From positions 111,515 through 175,514 of the forward strand of contig JAMPGY010000002.1 in assembly GCA_023663705.1 (NCBI GenBank): DNA of 64,000 bases, read 5' to 3'. The notes beneath the pieces were generated by a model that was not told the DNA's origin, did no database searches, and worked only from the letters and a program-made list of their open reading frames with translations. The position numbers and the translations under genes are program-made. Shown one piece after another: positions 33,314-44,023 of the stretch (position 1 is its first letter; every line of letters starts with the position of its first letter). The stretch is from Clostridium sp. GTDB taxonomy: Bacteria > Bacteroidota > Bacteroidia > Bacteroidales > Bacteroidaceae.

Positions 33314-36300
33314 ATGAATAAATATAGATTCTATTACTTATCGTTCGTGATGCTGGGTTCCATGGGGATTTATGCACAGAGCGATGCGGCAGCGGATACG
33401 GCTCTGGTGACCCGTGTGCCCAAAGCCGAAAAGAAAGTACCGGTGAGAGAGGTGAAAGGCAAGGTATGGGATGCAAACTCCGGTGTGCCTCTGTCCGGTG
33501 CGATGGTGCGTGTGAGTGGGATAGACGGCTACAGTGCACTGACCGACGAGAACGGAATGTTCACCCTTTCCGTACCTCTCCACGCCACGGTGGTGGAGGT
33601 GACGGCTCCCGATTTCAACCGGGTGATGGTGGGGTTGCGCAAGGGCGAATCCTTGGGCGATATCCGTCTCTATTCATCGGTAGCCCCCGGTTTGTACGAA
33701 GACGGAAACAACATCTTGGGAAACTCCATGACATCGGACTTCGGAAGGAGCACGGCTCTTAACATTTCGGAGGAAATTGGAGCCAAACTGGGTGCCGACG
33801 TGTACACGGTGGGGCGTAGCGGCACCCCCGGTATCGGTAGCTACATGACCATAGGCGGAGTGAACTCTTTGTTAGCCAATTCTCAACCGTTGATTGTGGT
33901 GGATGGTGTGATACTCGATCAGCAGTATAGCCGCACGATGTTACACTCCGGATTCTACAACGACTTCCTGACCAATCTCAATGTGAACGATATCGAGAAG
34001 GTGGAGGTGATGCGTAACGGAACGGCTATCTACGGTGCCAAAGGTGCCAACGGTGTGATTTTTATCAGCACCAAGCGCAACAAGAGTCTGGCCACCCGCA
34101 TTGATGCCACCATTTCGGCCGGGGTGGAACTGCAGCCCAAGATGTACGACCTGATGAATGGCGGACAGTTCAAGACCTATGCGTCCGAGATGTTGCGTTC
34201 GACAGGTACGACGGCTACCAACTTCAAGTTCCTTGATCCGAGTCCCACCAACTATTGGTACAACAAGTACAACAATGATACAGACTGGTCTGACGAGGTG
34301 TATCGTGAGGCTTTCACCCAAAACTACGGGGTGAATGTGCAGGGAGGAGGCGAAGTGGCCAGTTACAATCTGTCGCTTAACTACACTATGGCACAGAGTA
34401 CGCTGAAGGAGAACGATATGGATCGCCTGAACATACGCTTCAATACCGATATCGAACTGGCCAAGTGGTTCAAGCTCCGCTTCGATGCCTCGTATGTCAA
34501 CATGACCCGGGATCTGCGCGACCAGGGTGCCCCCGACAGTTATGACAACGGAACCGTGTCTGCTCCCAACTTCCTGGCATTGGTGAAGAGCCCCATGCTC
34601 AGTCCTTACTCCTATGCGGCGGGCGCCATCTCCGGTTCCCATCTCGACATTGATGATGAGGACTACTTGAACGAAGCCATGAGTCACATCCGCAATGCCA
34701 ACTACAAGTTGGCCAATCCCTCGTGTATCAACGAGTACGGATCGGCCGAGAACAAGAACCGTTTTGAAAACAGTTTTGTAAACATTGCCGTGACACCGCG
34801 TTTTGAAATCAACCGCCATCTCACGCTCAGTTCGCTCTTCAGCTACTCGCTCACCAACACCAACAACAAGTACTACATACCTCTCAGTGGCGTGCCCGAT
34901 TATTATGTGAAATCGATGGCCAATTATATGCAGAATGAGATCCGTTCACTGTTTGCCAAGCAAAATTATGTGATGAGTGATACCCGTCTGGCTTGGAACA
35001 ATCAATATGGAGCGCACGACATCAGCTTGTCGGGTGGATTCCGTTACCAGAGTGACAGCTACTCGCTCAACACGCAACTGGGCTACAATACCGGAAACGA
35101 CAAGACACCGGCCGTGAACAATAGCGAGGTGCGCTACACCGACGGTGTAAGTAACGATTGGGCTTCCATGACATGGTATGCGCAGGCTGCTTACAACTAC
35201 GCCCAACGTTATTTCGTGGAGGGTAGCCTGGCTCTGCAATCCTCTTCGCTCTTCGGTCGCCAGGCCAAGGACGGATTCAAGATGGGCGGTGTAGTGTGGG
35301 GTGTGTTTCCCAGCTTGCAGGCCGGATGGATGATGAGTAACGAAAAGTGGTTCAACTGTCCCGGTATTGATAAACTGAAGATTATTGCCGGTTACAGCAT
35401 GAGCGGTAATGATGACATCGCTTCTGATGCTTCACGCACCTATTTTGGCACCACTTCCTATCTGGGTCTGGTTACCGGTCTCACTGTGGGCAACATCGGG
35501 AATCCCTCGTTGCAGTGGGAAACCACTCGTCGCTGGAATGCCGGATTGGATGTGAATGTGTTGCACAACCGTATGAACGTGAAGTTCAACTATTTCCATA
35601 GCACCACAGACAACCTGCTTACCTACAAGAGCCTGAAGGCAGTGGCCGGAATAGAGAAGAACTGGAGCAATGGCGGTGCGCTCAAGAATCACGGGTTCGA
35701 CGTGACGGTGAATGCCCATCTGCTGGCCAAACGCAACTGGAACTGGACCATGGGCGCCAGTGTGGGACATTATGACAACGAGCTGACCTCGCTGCCGGAT
35801 AACGCACTCTTTACCGATACCGAATTGTATGGAGCTACCGTGCGTTCGCAGATCGGTAATCCCGTCAACATGTTCTACGGCTACAAGACAGCGCCCACAA
35901 GCAACGGGCACATTGTGTATGCTACCACCGAGGAGGCTAAGGCCGACAACCTCTATGTGTTGGATGCCAACGGAGTGACCCGTCACTATTTCGGTGCCGG
36001 AGATGTGAAATATGTGGATGTGAACGGTGACGGTTGCATCGACGCCAACGACCGCACCTTCATCGGTAATCCCAACCCCGACTTCTACGGTAACATTTTC
36101 ACATCGCTCCAATGGAAGCGTCTGCGTCTGGATGTGAACTTCAACTACAGTGTGGGCGGTGATGTGTTCAACTACGTCCGCCAGCAGCTGGAGAGCGGAA
36201 GCCGCTTCTTTAATCAATCTCAGGCTATGCTCAGTCGTTGGACGGCCGAGGGACAGGCCACCGATATGCCGCGTGTGTCGTATGGGGATGTGATGGGGAA

Positions 36301-36565
36301 TGCCGCTTTCAGCGACCGTTGGATAGAGGATGGCAGCTACCTGCGTCTGAAGAATGTGACCCTGAGCTACGACTTCCCCATCAACAACCCTTACATCCAA
36401 GGGCTCAGCGTGTGGGGTACGGCTTCCAATCTCTTCACACTGACCCGCTATCTGGGTACGGATCCTGAGTTCTCTATGGGCAACAGTGTGTTTGAACAAG
36501 GCATCGACCGCGGTCTGCTGTCCCGTGGACGCAGCTTTACAATCGGTGTTAAAATCAATCTCTAA
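33314..36565 (+). CDS. SusC/RagA-family TonB-dependent outer-membrane transporter (second)
   Basis: A 1083-residue SusC-like barrel, clearly diverged from the first. A signal peptide (MNKYRFYYLSFVMLGSMGIYA) leads to a CarboxypepD_reg-like domain (VKGKVWDANSGVPLSGAMVRV). The plug contains SYMTIGGVNSLLANSQPLIVVDG and VEVMRNGTAIYGAKGANGVIFISTKR, a diverged form of the SusC block. The barrel ends SFTIGVKINL. I choose the ATG at 33314 over a TTG at 33287, because the former starts directly with the signal peptide. It follows the third FAS1 gene by 35 nt and is paired with the next SusD gene. Confidence 0.93.
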   Translation: MNKYRFYYLSFVMLGSMGIYAQSDAAADTALVTRVPKAEKKVPVREVKGKVWDANSGVPLSGAMVRVSGIDGYSALTDENGMFTLSVPLHATVVEVTAPDFNRVMVGLRKGESLGDIRLYSSVAPGLYEDGNNILGNSMTSDFGRSTALNISEEIGAKLGADVYTVGRSGTPGIGSYMTIGGVNSLLANSQPLIVVDGVILDQQYSRTMLHSGFYNDFLTNLNVNDIEKVEVMRNGTAIYGAKGANGVIFISTKRNKSLATRIDATISAGVELQPKMYDLMNGGQFKTYASEMLRSTGTTATNFKFLDPSPTNYWYNKYNNDTDWSDEVYREAFTQNYGVNVQGGGEVASYNLSLNYTMAQSTLKENDMDRLNIRFNTDIELAKWFKLRFDASYVNMTRDLRDQGAPDSYDNGTVSAPNFLALVKSPMLSPYSYAAGAISGSHLDIDDEDYLNEAMSHIRNANYKLANPSCINEYGSAENKNRFENSFVNIAVTPRFEINRHLTLSSLFSYSLTNTNNKYYIPLSGVPDYYVKSMANYMQNEIRSLFAKQNYVMSDTRLAWNNQYGAHDISLSGGFRYQSDSYSLNTQLGYNTGNDKTPAVNNSEVRYTDGVSNDWASMTWYAQAAYNYAQRYFVEGSLALQSSSLFGRQAKDGFKMGGVVWGVFPSLQAGWMMSNEKWFNCPGIDKLKIIAGYSMSGNDDIASDASRTYFGTTSYLGLVTGLTVGNIGNPSLQWETTRRWNAGLDVNVLHNRMNVKFNYFHSTTDNLLTYKSLKAVAGIEKNWSNGGALKNHGFDVTVNAHLLAKRNWNWTMGASVGHYDNELTSLPDNALFTDTELYGATVRSQIGNPVNMFYGYKTAPTSNGHIVYATTEEAKADNLYVLDANGVTRHYFGAGDVKYVDVNGDGCIDANDRTFIGNPNPDFYGNIFTSLQWKRLRLDVNFNYSVGGDVFNYVRQQLESGSRFFNQSQAMLSRWTAEGQATDMPRVSYGDVMGNAAFSDRWIEDGSYLRLKNVTLSYDFPINNPYIQGLSVWGTASNLFTLTRYLGTDPEFSMGNSVFEQGIDRGLLSRGRSFTIGVKINL

Positions 36566-36579
36566 AATGAACGACGAAT

Positions 36580-38373
36580 ATGAAAAGAACATATAATATA
36601 TTCCGTATGTTAGTCCTGTCCTGCCTTGTGGGCGGAGCAGCCGTGTCGTGCGACGATATGCTGGACATGGAGTCGGGTTATGTGATCACAGATCCCAATC
36701 ATCTCAACTCTGCGGCCGACACGGTAAATACCGTGCTGGGCATTCTGAACAAGTTGCAGGCCATAGCCGACCGCACTAATCTGCTGGGTGAGGTGAGGGG
36801 AGACCTGGTGACGCTGACCGATTATGCGTCCAAGGATCTGCATCAGATGGCGGAATTTGCCATGGACGATGAAAACAGTTACAATAATCCACGCGATTAC
36901 TATGCCGTGATCAACAACTGTAACTACTTTCTGGCGTATGCCGATACCTCACTTACGGACAATCGCAACAACAAGGTGTTTGAGCGTGAGTATGCGGCTG
37001 TCAAGTCTATCCGCGCATGGACCTACCTGCAGTTGGTGCTCAACTACGGTCGTGTGCCCTTCGTGGTGGAGCCCATCCTCGACGAGACGGCGGCTCTGAG
37101 GGATTACCCCTATTATGAACTGCCGCAGATTTGTGATTATTTCATTGCTGATCTGGAGCCTTACAAGGCTGTTGACCTGCCCGATTATCAGTATGTGGAC
37201 GGACGTTATGATCCCCATAAGTGTTTCTTCCCCATACCCGTTGTGCTGGGTGACCTGTATCTGTGGCGAGGAGCTACAGGTGGTGTGGAGGATTATAAGC
37301 AGGCTGCTCTTTCTTACTACGATTGGATTGTCACGGAACGCAGTTACAAGGACATCCTTGTGACCAACACCTATAAGGCACAGTGGGATGCGGAGCGACT
37401 GAAAAACAATCAGTATGCCACGGTTTCCTCTTATGGAGGATACTTTTTCTCCGGTGAAAATGTGAGCGGAATCCCCATGGATTCGGCAGCCAATATGGGA
37501 TACTTCAGCCAGTTGCGAATGCTCTACAACAGTATGGAGGACAACAGCTACAATTATTCGGTGGGGGTATCCCAACGCATGAAAGACATCTCCCGCGAAC
37601 AAGTGTATTGCGGAACATATAGTGACGGACGTAATATTGTGGTGGTTTATCCCAATCTGCCCGATGACATGGATCGATTTGCCGGTGATTTGAGACTATG
37701 GTCGGTTTATTCCTACGGTCAGGCTTCCATGCAGACCGGCATCACGGATATGCAGATGATTTCCAAGCATAGCGGACGTGATGTAAATGTCTATCGCCGT
37801 TCCACCATCTATCTGCGTATGGCCGAGGCTCTCAATCAGGCCGGTTATCCCCGTTTTGCCTATGCTTTTCTGAGCACCGGCGTAAACAACGACACCATTG
37901 CCCGGCGCGTGTTGCCTTATTGCAGCAAGGCGGACAGCACATTTGTGGAGCAGTTTAATTTCCGTACGGATCAATTTGTCATAGAGGGTAGTTCGCCCAA
38001 CACGCTGGGAATCCATTCCCGTGGTTGCGGCGAGACGGTCTACAACAAACATTACGTATATCCCGCCTATCCGGTGGCATTGCCCGAGGAGCACACCGAG
38101 GCTGACTCATTGGAATGGGTGGCCAAGGCGCGGGAGTATGAGATGGATCAGGTGGACAACTTGCTCATCACCGAGGATGCACTGGAACTCTGCTTTGAGG
38201 GTACCCGCTTCTACGACCTGATGCGTGTGGCTTTGCGTCGCAACGATCCTTCCTATTTGGCGAAAGCCGTGAGCCGACGTGCCGGAGCAGAGAAGCCCGA
38301 TGCGAAGCTGGAGGGCTTGCTGAGCGACAAACGCAATTGGTATATGAAGTGGAACAACGAAGTGGGGTATTGA
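36580..38373 (+). CDS. SusD/RagB-family surface lipoprotein (second)
   Basis: A 597-residue SusD-like protein with lipobox AVSC (Cys24), then DDMLDMESGY. The N-terminal part has DPNHLNSAADTVNTVLGIL, and helices such as IRAWTYLQLVLNYGRVPF fit the SusD TPR core. The C-terminal family block is present as ALELCFEGTRFYDLMRVALRRNDP (about 530-553), ending near KNWYMKWNNEVGY-like sequence. It follows SusC2 by 14 nt and closes the operon. A short hairpin (38452-38470) downstream may end transcription. Confidence 0.93.
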   Translation: MKRTYNIFRMLVLSCLVGGAAVSCDDMLDMESGYVITDPNHLNSAADTVNTVLGILNKLQAIADRTNLLGEVRGDLVTLTDYASKDLHQMAEFAMDDENSYNNPRDYYAVINNCNYFLAYADTSLTDNRNNKVFEREYAAVKSIRAWTYLQLVLNYGRVPFVVEPILDETAALRDYPYYELPQICDYFIADLEPYKAVDLPDYQYVDGRYDPHKCFFPIPVVLGDLYLWRGATGGVEDYKQAALSYYDWIVTERSYKDILVTNTYKAQWDAERLKNNQYATVSSYGGYFFSGENVSGIPMDSAANMGYFSQLRMLYNSMEDNSYNYSVGVSQRMKDISREQVYCGTYSDGRNIVVVYPNLPDDMDRFAGDLRLWSVYSYGQASMQTGITDMQMISKHSGRDVNVYRRSTIYLRMAEALNQAGYPRFAYAFLSTGVNNDTIARRVLPYCSKADSTFVEQFNFRTDQFVIEGSSPNTLGIHSRGCGETVYNKHYVYPAYPVALPEEHTEADSLEWVAKAREYEMDQVDNLLITEDALELCFEGTRFYDLMRVALRRNDPSYLAKAVSRRAGAEKPDAKLEGLLSDKRNWYMKWNNEVGY

Positions 38374-38451
38374 TGCCCGATTTTCATTAAGGTAATCGCA
38401 CCATTCACGATTGCCGGAATCATTCAGCGGGAGCTGTCTGTCTGCATTAGA

Positions 38452-38470
38452 AGACGGATGGTTCCCGTCT
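38452..38470 (+). terminator. Probable terminator after the FAS1/SusCD operon
   Basis: AGACGG and CCGTCT form a 6-bp stem around a 7-nt loop, followed by CATTATTTTA. The stem is short and the T tract imperfect. An alternative outer pairing, CGGGA with TCCCG (38428-38432 and 38463-38467), is also possible. Confidence 0.5.
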
Positions 38471-38531
38471 CATTATTTTATGGATGGCGCTTCAATTACT
38501 TGTATAAAATTCTTTCGATGTACATATTTTG

Positions 38532-38539
38532 TATCTTTG
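38532..38539 (+). promoter_or_regulatory. -7 promoter element upstream of a 20-codon frame
   Basis: TATCTTTG fully matches TAnnTTTG. No TTTG lies 19-21 nt upstream. A transcript from here would start near 38546, just before the short frame at 38551. Confidence 0.45.
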
Positions 38540-38550
38540 TGCCTGCTTGT

Positions 38551-38613
38551 ATGGTAAAAGAAAAACAACATGGGTACAATCGTAAGAAAGTAGCTTGTTT
38601 TATGTTTTTTTAA
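38551..38613 (+). CDS. Possible 20-residue leader peptide
   Basis: An ATG-to-TAA frame of 20 codons, basic at the start (MVKEKQHGYNRKK) and hydrophobic at the end (VACFMFF). It begins 11 nt after a -7 promoter element and lies 107 nt before the pflB ATG. There is no convincing Shine-Dalgarno site and I recognise no family, so it may be chance. Confidence 0.25.
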   Translation: MVKEKQHGYNRKKVACFMFF

Positions 38614-38665
38614 TGATTATGCCAAATACCTATACGCGGGTATATGAACGTATGTGATTTCTGTG

Positions 38666-38673
38666 TATCTTTG
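38666..38673 (+). promoter_or_regulatory. -7 promoter element for pflB-pflA
   Basis: TATCTTTG, a full match to TAnnTTTG, 47 nt before the pflB ATG. The expected -33 position carries no TTTG, which is common for promoters that need an activator. Confidence 0.55.
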
Positions 38674-38720
38674 CAAACGGAAAAAACAAACAAGGAATCA
38701 TTCATTTTAACCAATTATCT

Positions 38721-40961
<2,241 letters not shown>

Positions 40962-40970
40962 TCCCTGCGG

Positions 40971-41723
40971 ATGAATCTTATTGGTAAAATACATTCTTTA
41001 GAGAGTTTCGGGACCGTTGACGGTCCCGGAATTCGTTTTGTCACTTTCCTGCAAGGGTGCCCGTTGCGTTGTGCCTATTGCCACAATCCCGACACATGGG
41101 ATCCGCAGCGGAAGGTGGCTTATGAATACACGCCTCGCCAACTCATGGATGAGGTGCTCCGTTACCGCAGTTTCATTGCACGGGGAGGCGTTACGCTCAC
41201 CGGTGGTGAACCGTTGATGCAGGCTGATTTTGCCCGTGAGTTTTTCCGCCTGTGCAGGGAGGAAGGCATACATACGGCATTGGATACGGCCGGTTCCATT
41301 CTTACGGAAAGTGCTCTGTCTGTGTTGGATTACACCGATTTGGTGATGCTGGACATTAAGGCATTGCGTCCGCAGTTGTGCCAGCGCGTATGTGGCGCAG
41401 ATGGAAGACACTCTTTGCAATTTCTGGATGAGCTGCAACGGCGTGGTATACCCGTGTGGATACGTCATGTGGTGGTGCCCGGCCTGACTGATAATGACGA
41501 GGAACTGGATGCTTTGGTAGACTATGTCCGCCGTTATGATGTGGTGGAAAAGATAGAGTGGCTGCCTTATCACACGATGGGAGTCTTCAAGTATAAGGAA
41601 CTTGGAGTGGATTATCCGTTGGATGGGGTAGAACCGTTGACGGCGGAGAGAATCTCTGTTATCCGCGATAGATATCGTGATGTACTGTCTGTCCGCAGAA
41701 CCAAAGTTGGGCGTATGATATGA
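40971..41723 (+). CDS. pflA: Pyruvate formate-lyase activating enzyme
   Basis: A radical-SAM enzyme that abstracts hydrogen from the PflB glycine using S-adenosylmethionine and a [4Fe-4S] cluster. The cluster motif CPLRCAYC places Cys30, Cys34 and Cys37 (CxxxCxxC). Other family features are ESFGTVDGPGIRFVTFLQGC at the start, TLTGGEPLMQADF and a WLPYHTMGVFKYKELG end. The 250 residues match the usual PflA length; there is no extra ferredoxin insert of the kind found in other glycyl-radical activases. It is encoded 9 nt after its substrate pflB and is followed by a strong terminator. Confidence 0.96.
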   Translation: MNLIGKIHSLESFGTVDGPGIRFVTFLQGCPLRCAYCHNPDTWDPQRKVAYEYTPRQLMDEVLRYRSFIARGGVTLTGGEPLMQADFAREFFRLCREEGIHTALDTAGSILTESALSVLDYTDLVMLDIKALRPQLCQRVCGADGRHSLQFLDELQRRGIPVWIRHVVVPGLTDNDEELDALVDYVRRYDVVEKIEWLPYHTMGVFKYKELGVDYPLDGVEPLTAERISVIRDRYRDVLSVRRTKVGRMI

Positions 41724-41735
41724 GGCTATCAGATA

Positions 41736-41790
41736 AATGAACTGCTCCCCAAAGTTAGATATAAAACTTTGAGGAGCAGTTCATTTTTTA
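41736..41790 (+). terminator. Rho-independent terminator after pflA
   Basis: AAATGAACTGCTCCCCAAAGTT (left arm, one bulged base) pairs with AACTTTGAGGAGCAGTTCATTT around a 7-nt loop, ending in a run of six T (41785-41790). The A-run on the left may make it bidirectional. Confidence 0.92.
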
Positions 41791-41931
41791 GAGATTCTCT
41801 TTTTCTTCACTGTGATAGTGAATTATCGCTTCTCCTGTTGTTACTGCTTGGTGGAGATTCTTTCATGATGAAAATGTCGACAACATCTTCCGCTTCGGCT
41901 GCAGGGATTATTTTTTCTTTTTAAATAATAA

Positions 41932-41965
41932 CTCCCCCAAAGAGACGGAAGTCGCTTTGGGGGAG
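41932..41965 (-). terminator. Rho-independent terminator after rpsA
   Basis: CTCCCCCAAAG (41932-41942) and CTTTGGGGGAG (41955-41965) form a perfect 11-bp stem with a 12-nt loop. On the minus strand it is followed by TTATTATTT. It lies 53 nt past the rpsA stop. The 140 bases between this and the pflA terminator hold nothing I can identify. Confidence 0.9.
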
Positions 41966-42018
41966 TAAAGATTGAAAATCCTATTTTCTTCGCATGGAAG
42001 AGTTTTTCTAACTATGGA

Positions 42019-43812
42019 TTACTCACCTTTTTCCATCTGAGCTTTCAGGGCTGCCAATGCGTCGAGATCGCCGAGCGTTGTAGAAGCAGCCTGATTCTGG
42101 ATGGTCGGAGTGTCGTCCTTCTTATTGTTCTTCTTGCCTGCGCCGGTAGCCTTCTTGGCTTCCTTTGCTTCAGCACGCTGAACATCTTCGAAGATGCGGC
42201 TGTGAGACAGGATGATGCGCTTGCTTTCCTTGTTGAATTCGATCACCTTGAACTGGAGTTTCTCATTCAACTGAGCCTGACTGCCGTCTTCCTTCACCAA
42301 ATGCTTGGGAGTAGCAAAGCCTTCAACACCATATTCGAGCTGGATGACAGCACCCTTGTCAAGCATTTCGATGATAGTACCCTCGTGGATAGAATCCTGA
42401 GTGAATACAGTTTCGAATACATCCCAAGGATTCTCCTCAAGCTGCTTGTGGCCGAGGCTCAGACGACGGTTCTCCTTGTCAATCTCCAATACGCAAACAT
42501 CGATGTTTGCACCAATCTGAGTGAACTCAGAAGGATGTTTGATCTTCTTGGTCCAAGAGAGGTCGGAGATGTGAATCAGGCCGTCTACGCCTTCTTCGAT
42601 TTCTACAAACACACCGAAGTTGGTGAAGTTGCGAACCTTAGCGTTGTGCTTAGAACCAACGGGATACTTCGTTTCGATGTTCTCCCAGGGATCGTCCTTG
42701 AGTTGTTTGATGCCAAGAGACATCTTGCGCTCTTCGCGGTCGAGCGTCAGGATAACGGCTTCTACTTCATCACCTACCTTCATGAAGTCCTGAGCAGAGC
42801 GCAGGTGCTGGCTCCAAGACATCTCAGATACGTGGATCAAGCCTTCCACACCCGGAGCGATTTCGATGAATGCACCGTAGTCGGCCATAACGACAACCTT
42901 ACCCTTTACCTTGTCGCCAACTTTCAAGTTGGGATCCAAAGCATCCCAAGGATGCGGAGTGAGCTGCTTCAGGCCGAGAGCGATACGCTTCTTCTCGTCG
43001 TCGAAGTCGAGAATAACTACGTTGATCTTCTGGTCGAATTCCACCACTTCCTTCGGATCGCTCACGCGGCCCCAGGAAAGATCGGTGATGTGGATCAAGC
43101 CGTCTACGCCGCCCAAGTCGATGAATACACCATAGGAAGTGATGTTCTTGACAGTACCTTCCAATACCTGACCCTTTTCCAGCTTGCTGATGATTTCTTT
43201 CTTCTGCTGTTCCAATTCGGCCTCGATGAGAGCCTTGTGTGATACAACCACGTTCTTGAACTCCTGATTGATCTTGACAACCTTGAATTCCATGGTCTTG
43301 CCTACGAATACGTCGTAGTCGCGGATGGGCTTCACATCAATCTGAGAACCCGGCAGGAATGCTTCGATGCCGAATACATCTACAATCATACCACCCTTTG
43401 TGCGGCACTTGATGTAACCCTTGATAATTTCTTCCTTCTCCAAAGCCTCGTTCACGCGATCCCAAGATCGGGTTGCGCGAGCCTTCTTGTGAGAGAGAAC
43501 GAGTTGTCCCTTTTTGTTTTCTTGATTTTCGATGTAAACTTCCACTGTGTCGCCCACCTTCAGATCGGGGTTGTAGCGGAATTCGCTCATGGGGATGATA
43601 CCGTCGGACTTGAAGCCGATGTTCACAACCACTTCGCGCTTGTTCATTGAAATAACCGTTCCGTCTACAACTTCGTGGTCATTTACCTTGTTGAGTGAAC
43701 CGTCATAAGCCTTAGCCTGCTCTTCGCGGCTCACCTCAGTCTTTGCATCACCGCTTTCGTACATATCCCAGTCGAAATCTGCCAACGGTGCTACGTTCTT
43801 TAAATCAGTCAT
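42019..43812 (-). CDS. rpsA: 30S ribosomal protein S1
   Basis: The mRNA-binding S1 protein of the small subunit, important in Bacteroidetes because most of their mRNAs lack strong Shine-Dalgarno sites. Six S1 (OB-fold) domains lie at about 49-112, 129-195, 216-284, 301-371, 388-458 and 475-541. Domains 3-5 have the best consensus (YGVFIDLGGVDGLIHITDLSW and relatives). A Lys/Ala-rich acidic-basic tail follows (about 550-597). Length (597) is normal for Bacteroidales S1. It is a single-gene unit with its own promoter and terminator. Confidence 0.97.
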   Translation of the reverse strand: MTDLKNVAPLADFDWDMYESGDAKTEVSREEQAKAYDGSLNKVNDHEVVDGTVISMNKREVVVNIGFKSDGIIPMSEFRYNPDLKVGDTVEVYIENQENKKGQLVLSHKKARATRSWDRVNEALEKEEIIKGYIKCRTKGGMIVDVFGIEAFLPGSQIDVKPIRDYDVFVGKTMEFKVVKINQEFKNVVVSHKALIEAELEQQKKEIISKLEKGQVLEGTVKNITSYGVFIDLGGVDGLIHITDLSWGRVSDPKEVVEFDQKINVVILDFDDEKKRIALGLKQLTPHPWDALDPNLKVGDKVKGKVVVMADYGAFIEIAPGVEGLIHVSEMSWSQHLRSAQDFMKVGDEVEAVILTLDREERKMSLGIKQLKDDPWENIETKYPVGSKHNAKVRNFTNFGVFVEIEEGVDGLIHISDLSWTKKIKHPSEFTQIGANIDVCVLEIDKENRRLSLGHKQLEENPWDVFETVFTQDSIHEGTIIEMLDKGAVIQLEYGVEGFATPKHLVKEDGSQAQLNEKLQFKVIEFNKESKRIILSHSRIFEDVQRAEAKEAKKATGAGKKNNKKDDTPTIQNQAASTTLGDLDALAALKAQMEKGE

Positions 43813-43873
43813 TTGGTTAATAAAAAAGTGAATAATTAATAATGTTGGACATTATGTTGTTTAAAATCGGGTG

Positions 43874-43905
43874 CAAAGTTACGTAATTTGGGTAATATCA
43901 GCAAT
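43874..43905 (-). promoter_or_regulatory. Promoter of rpsA
   Basis: On the minus strand, TAACTTTG (plus 43874-43881) is the -7 element and ATTG (plus 43902-43905) a three-of-four -33 element, with a 20-nt spacer. The 5' leader would be about 55 nt. Confidence 0.7.
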
Positions 43906-43986
43906 TATAACTTAAAAAAAATGCTAAGAAACACCTTTTTATTTTATATAACATGCTTTCGTGGGCTTCTCTACTGCTTTTTGTTG

Positions 43987-43994
43987 TATCTTTG
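43987..43994 (+). promoter_or_regulatory. -7 promoter element of pfkA
   Basis: TATCTTTG, a full match, 29 nt before the pfkA ATG. No -33 TTTG is visible. The 211-bp gap to rpsA is AT-rich and holds only these two divergent promoters. Confidence 0.6.
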
Positions 43995-44023
43995 TTTCGT
44001 TTTTAACATTAACAGTGTAAGAA

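Larger units (their letters stand above)
38374..38720. other. Intergenic region between the SusCD operon and pflB
   Basis: Three hundred and forty-seven bases. It holds a probable terminator (38452-38470), two -7 promoter elements reading right (38532-38539 and 38666-38673), and a 20-codon open frame (38551-38613) just after the first promoter. The AT content rises sharply compared with both flanking genes. I looked for an FNR/CRP-like palindrome upstream of pflB and saw none. Confidence 0.7.

Noticed and set aside
38374..38720. FNR/CRP-type palindrome upstream of pflB
   Set aside because: No TTGAT-type or TGTGA-type inverted pair is present at a sensible distance.
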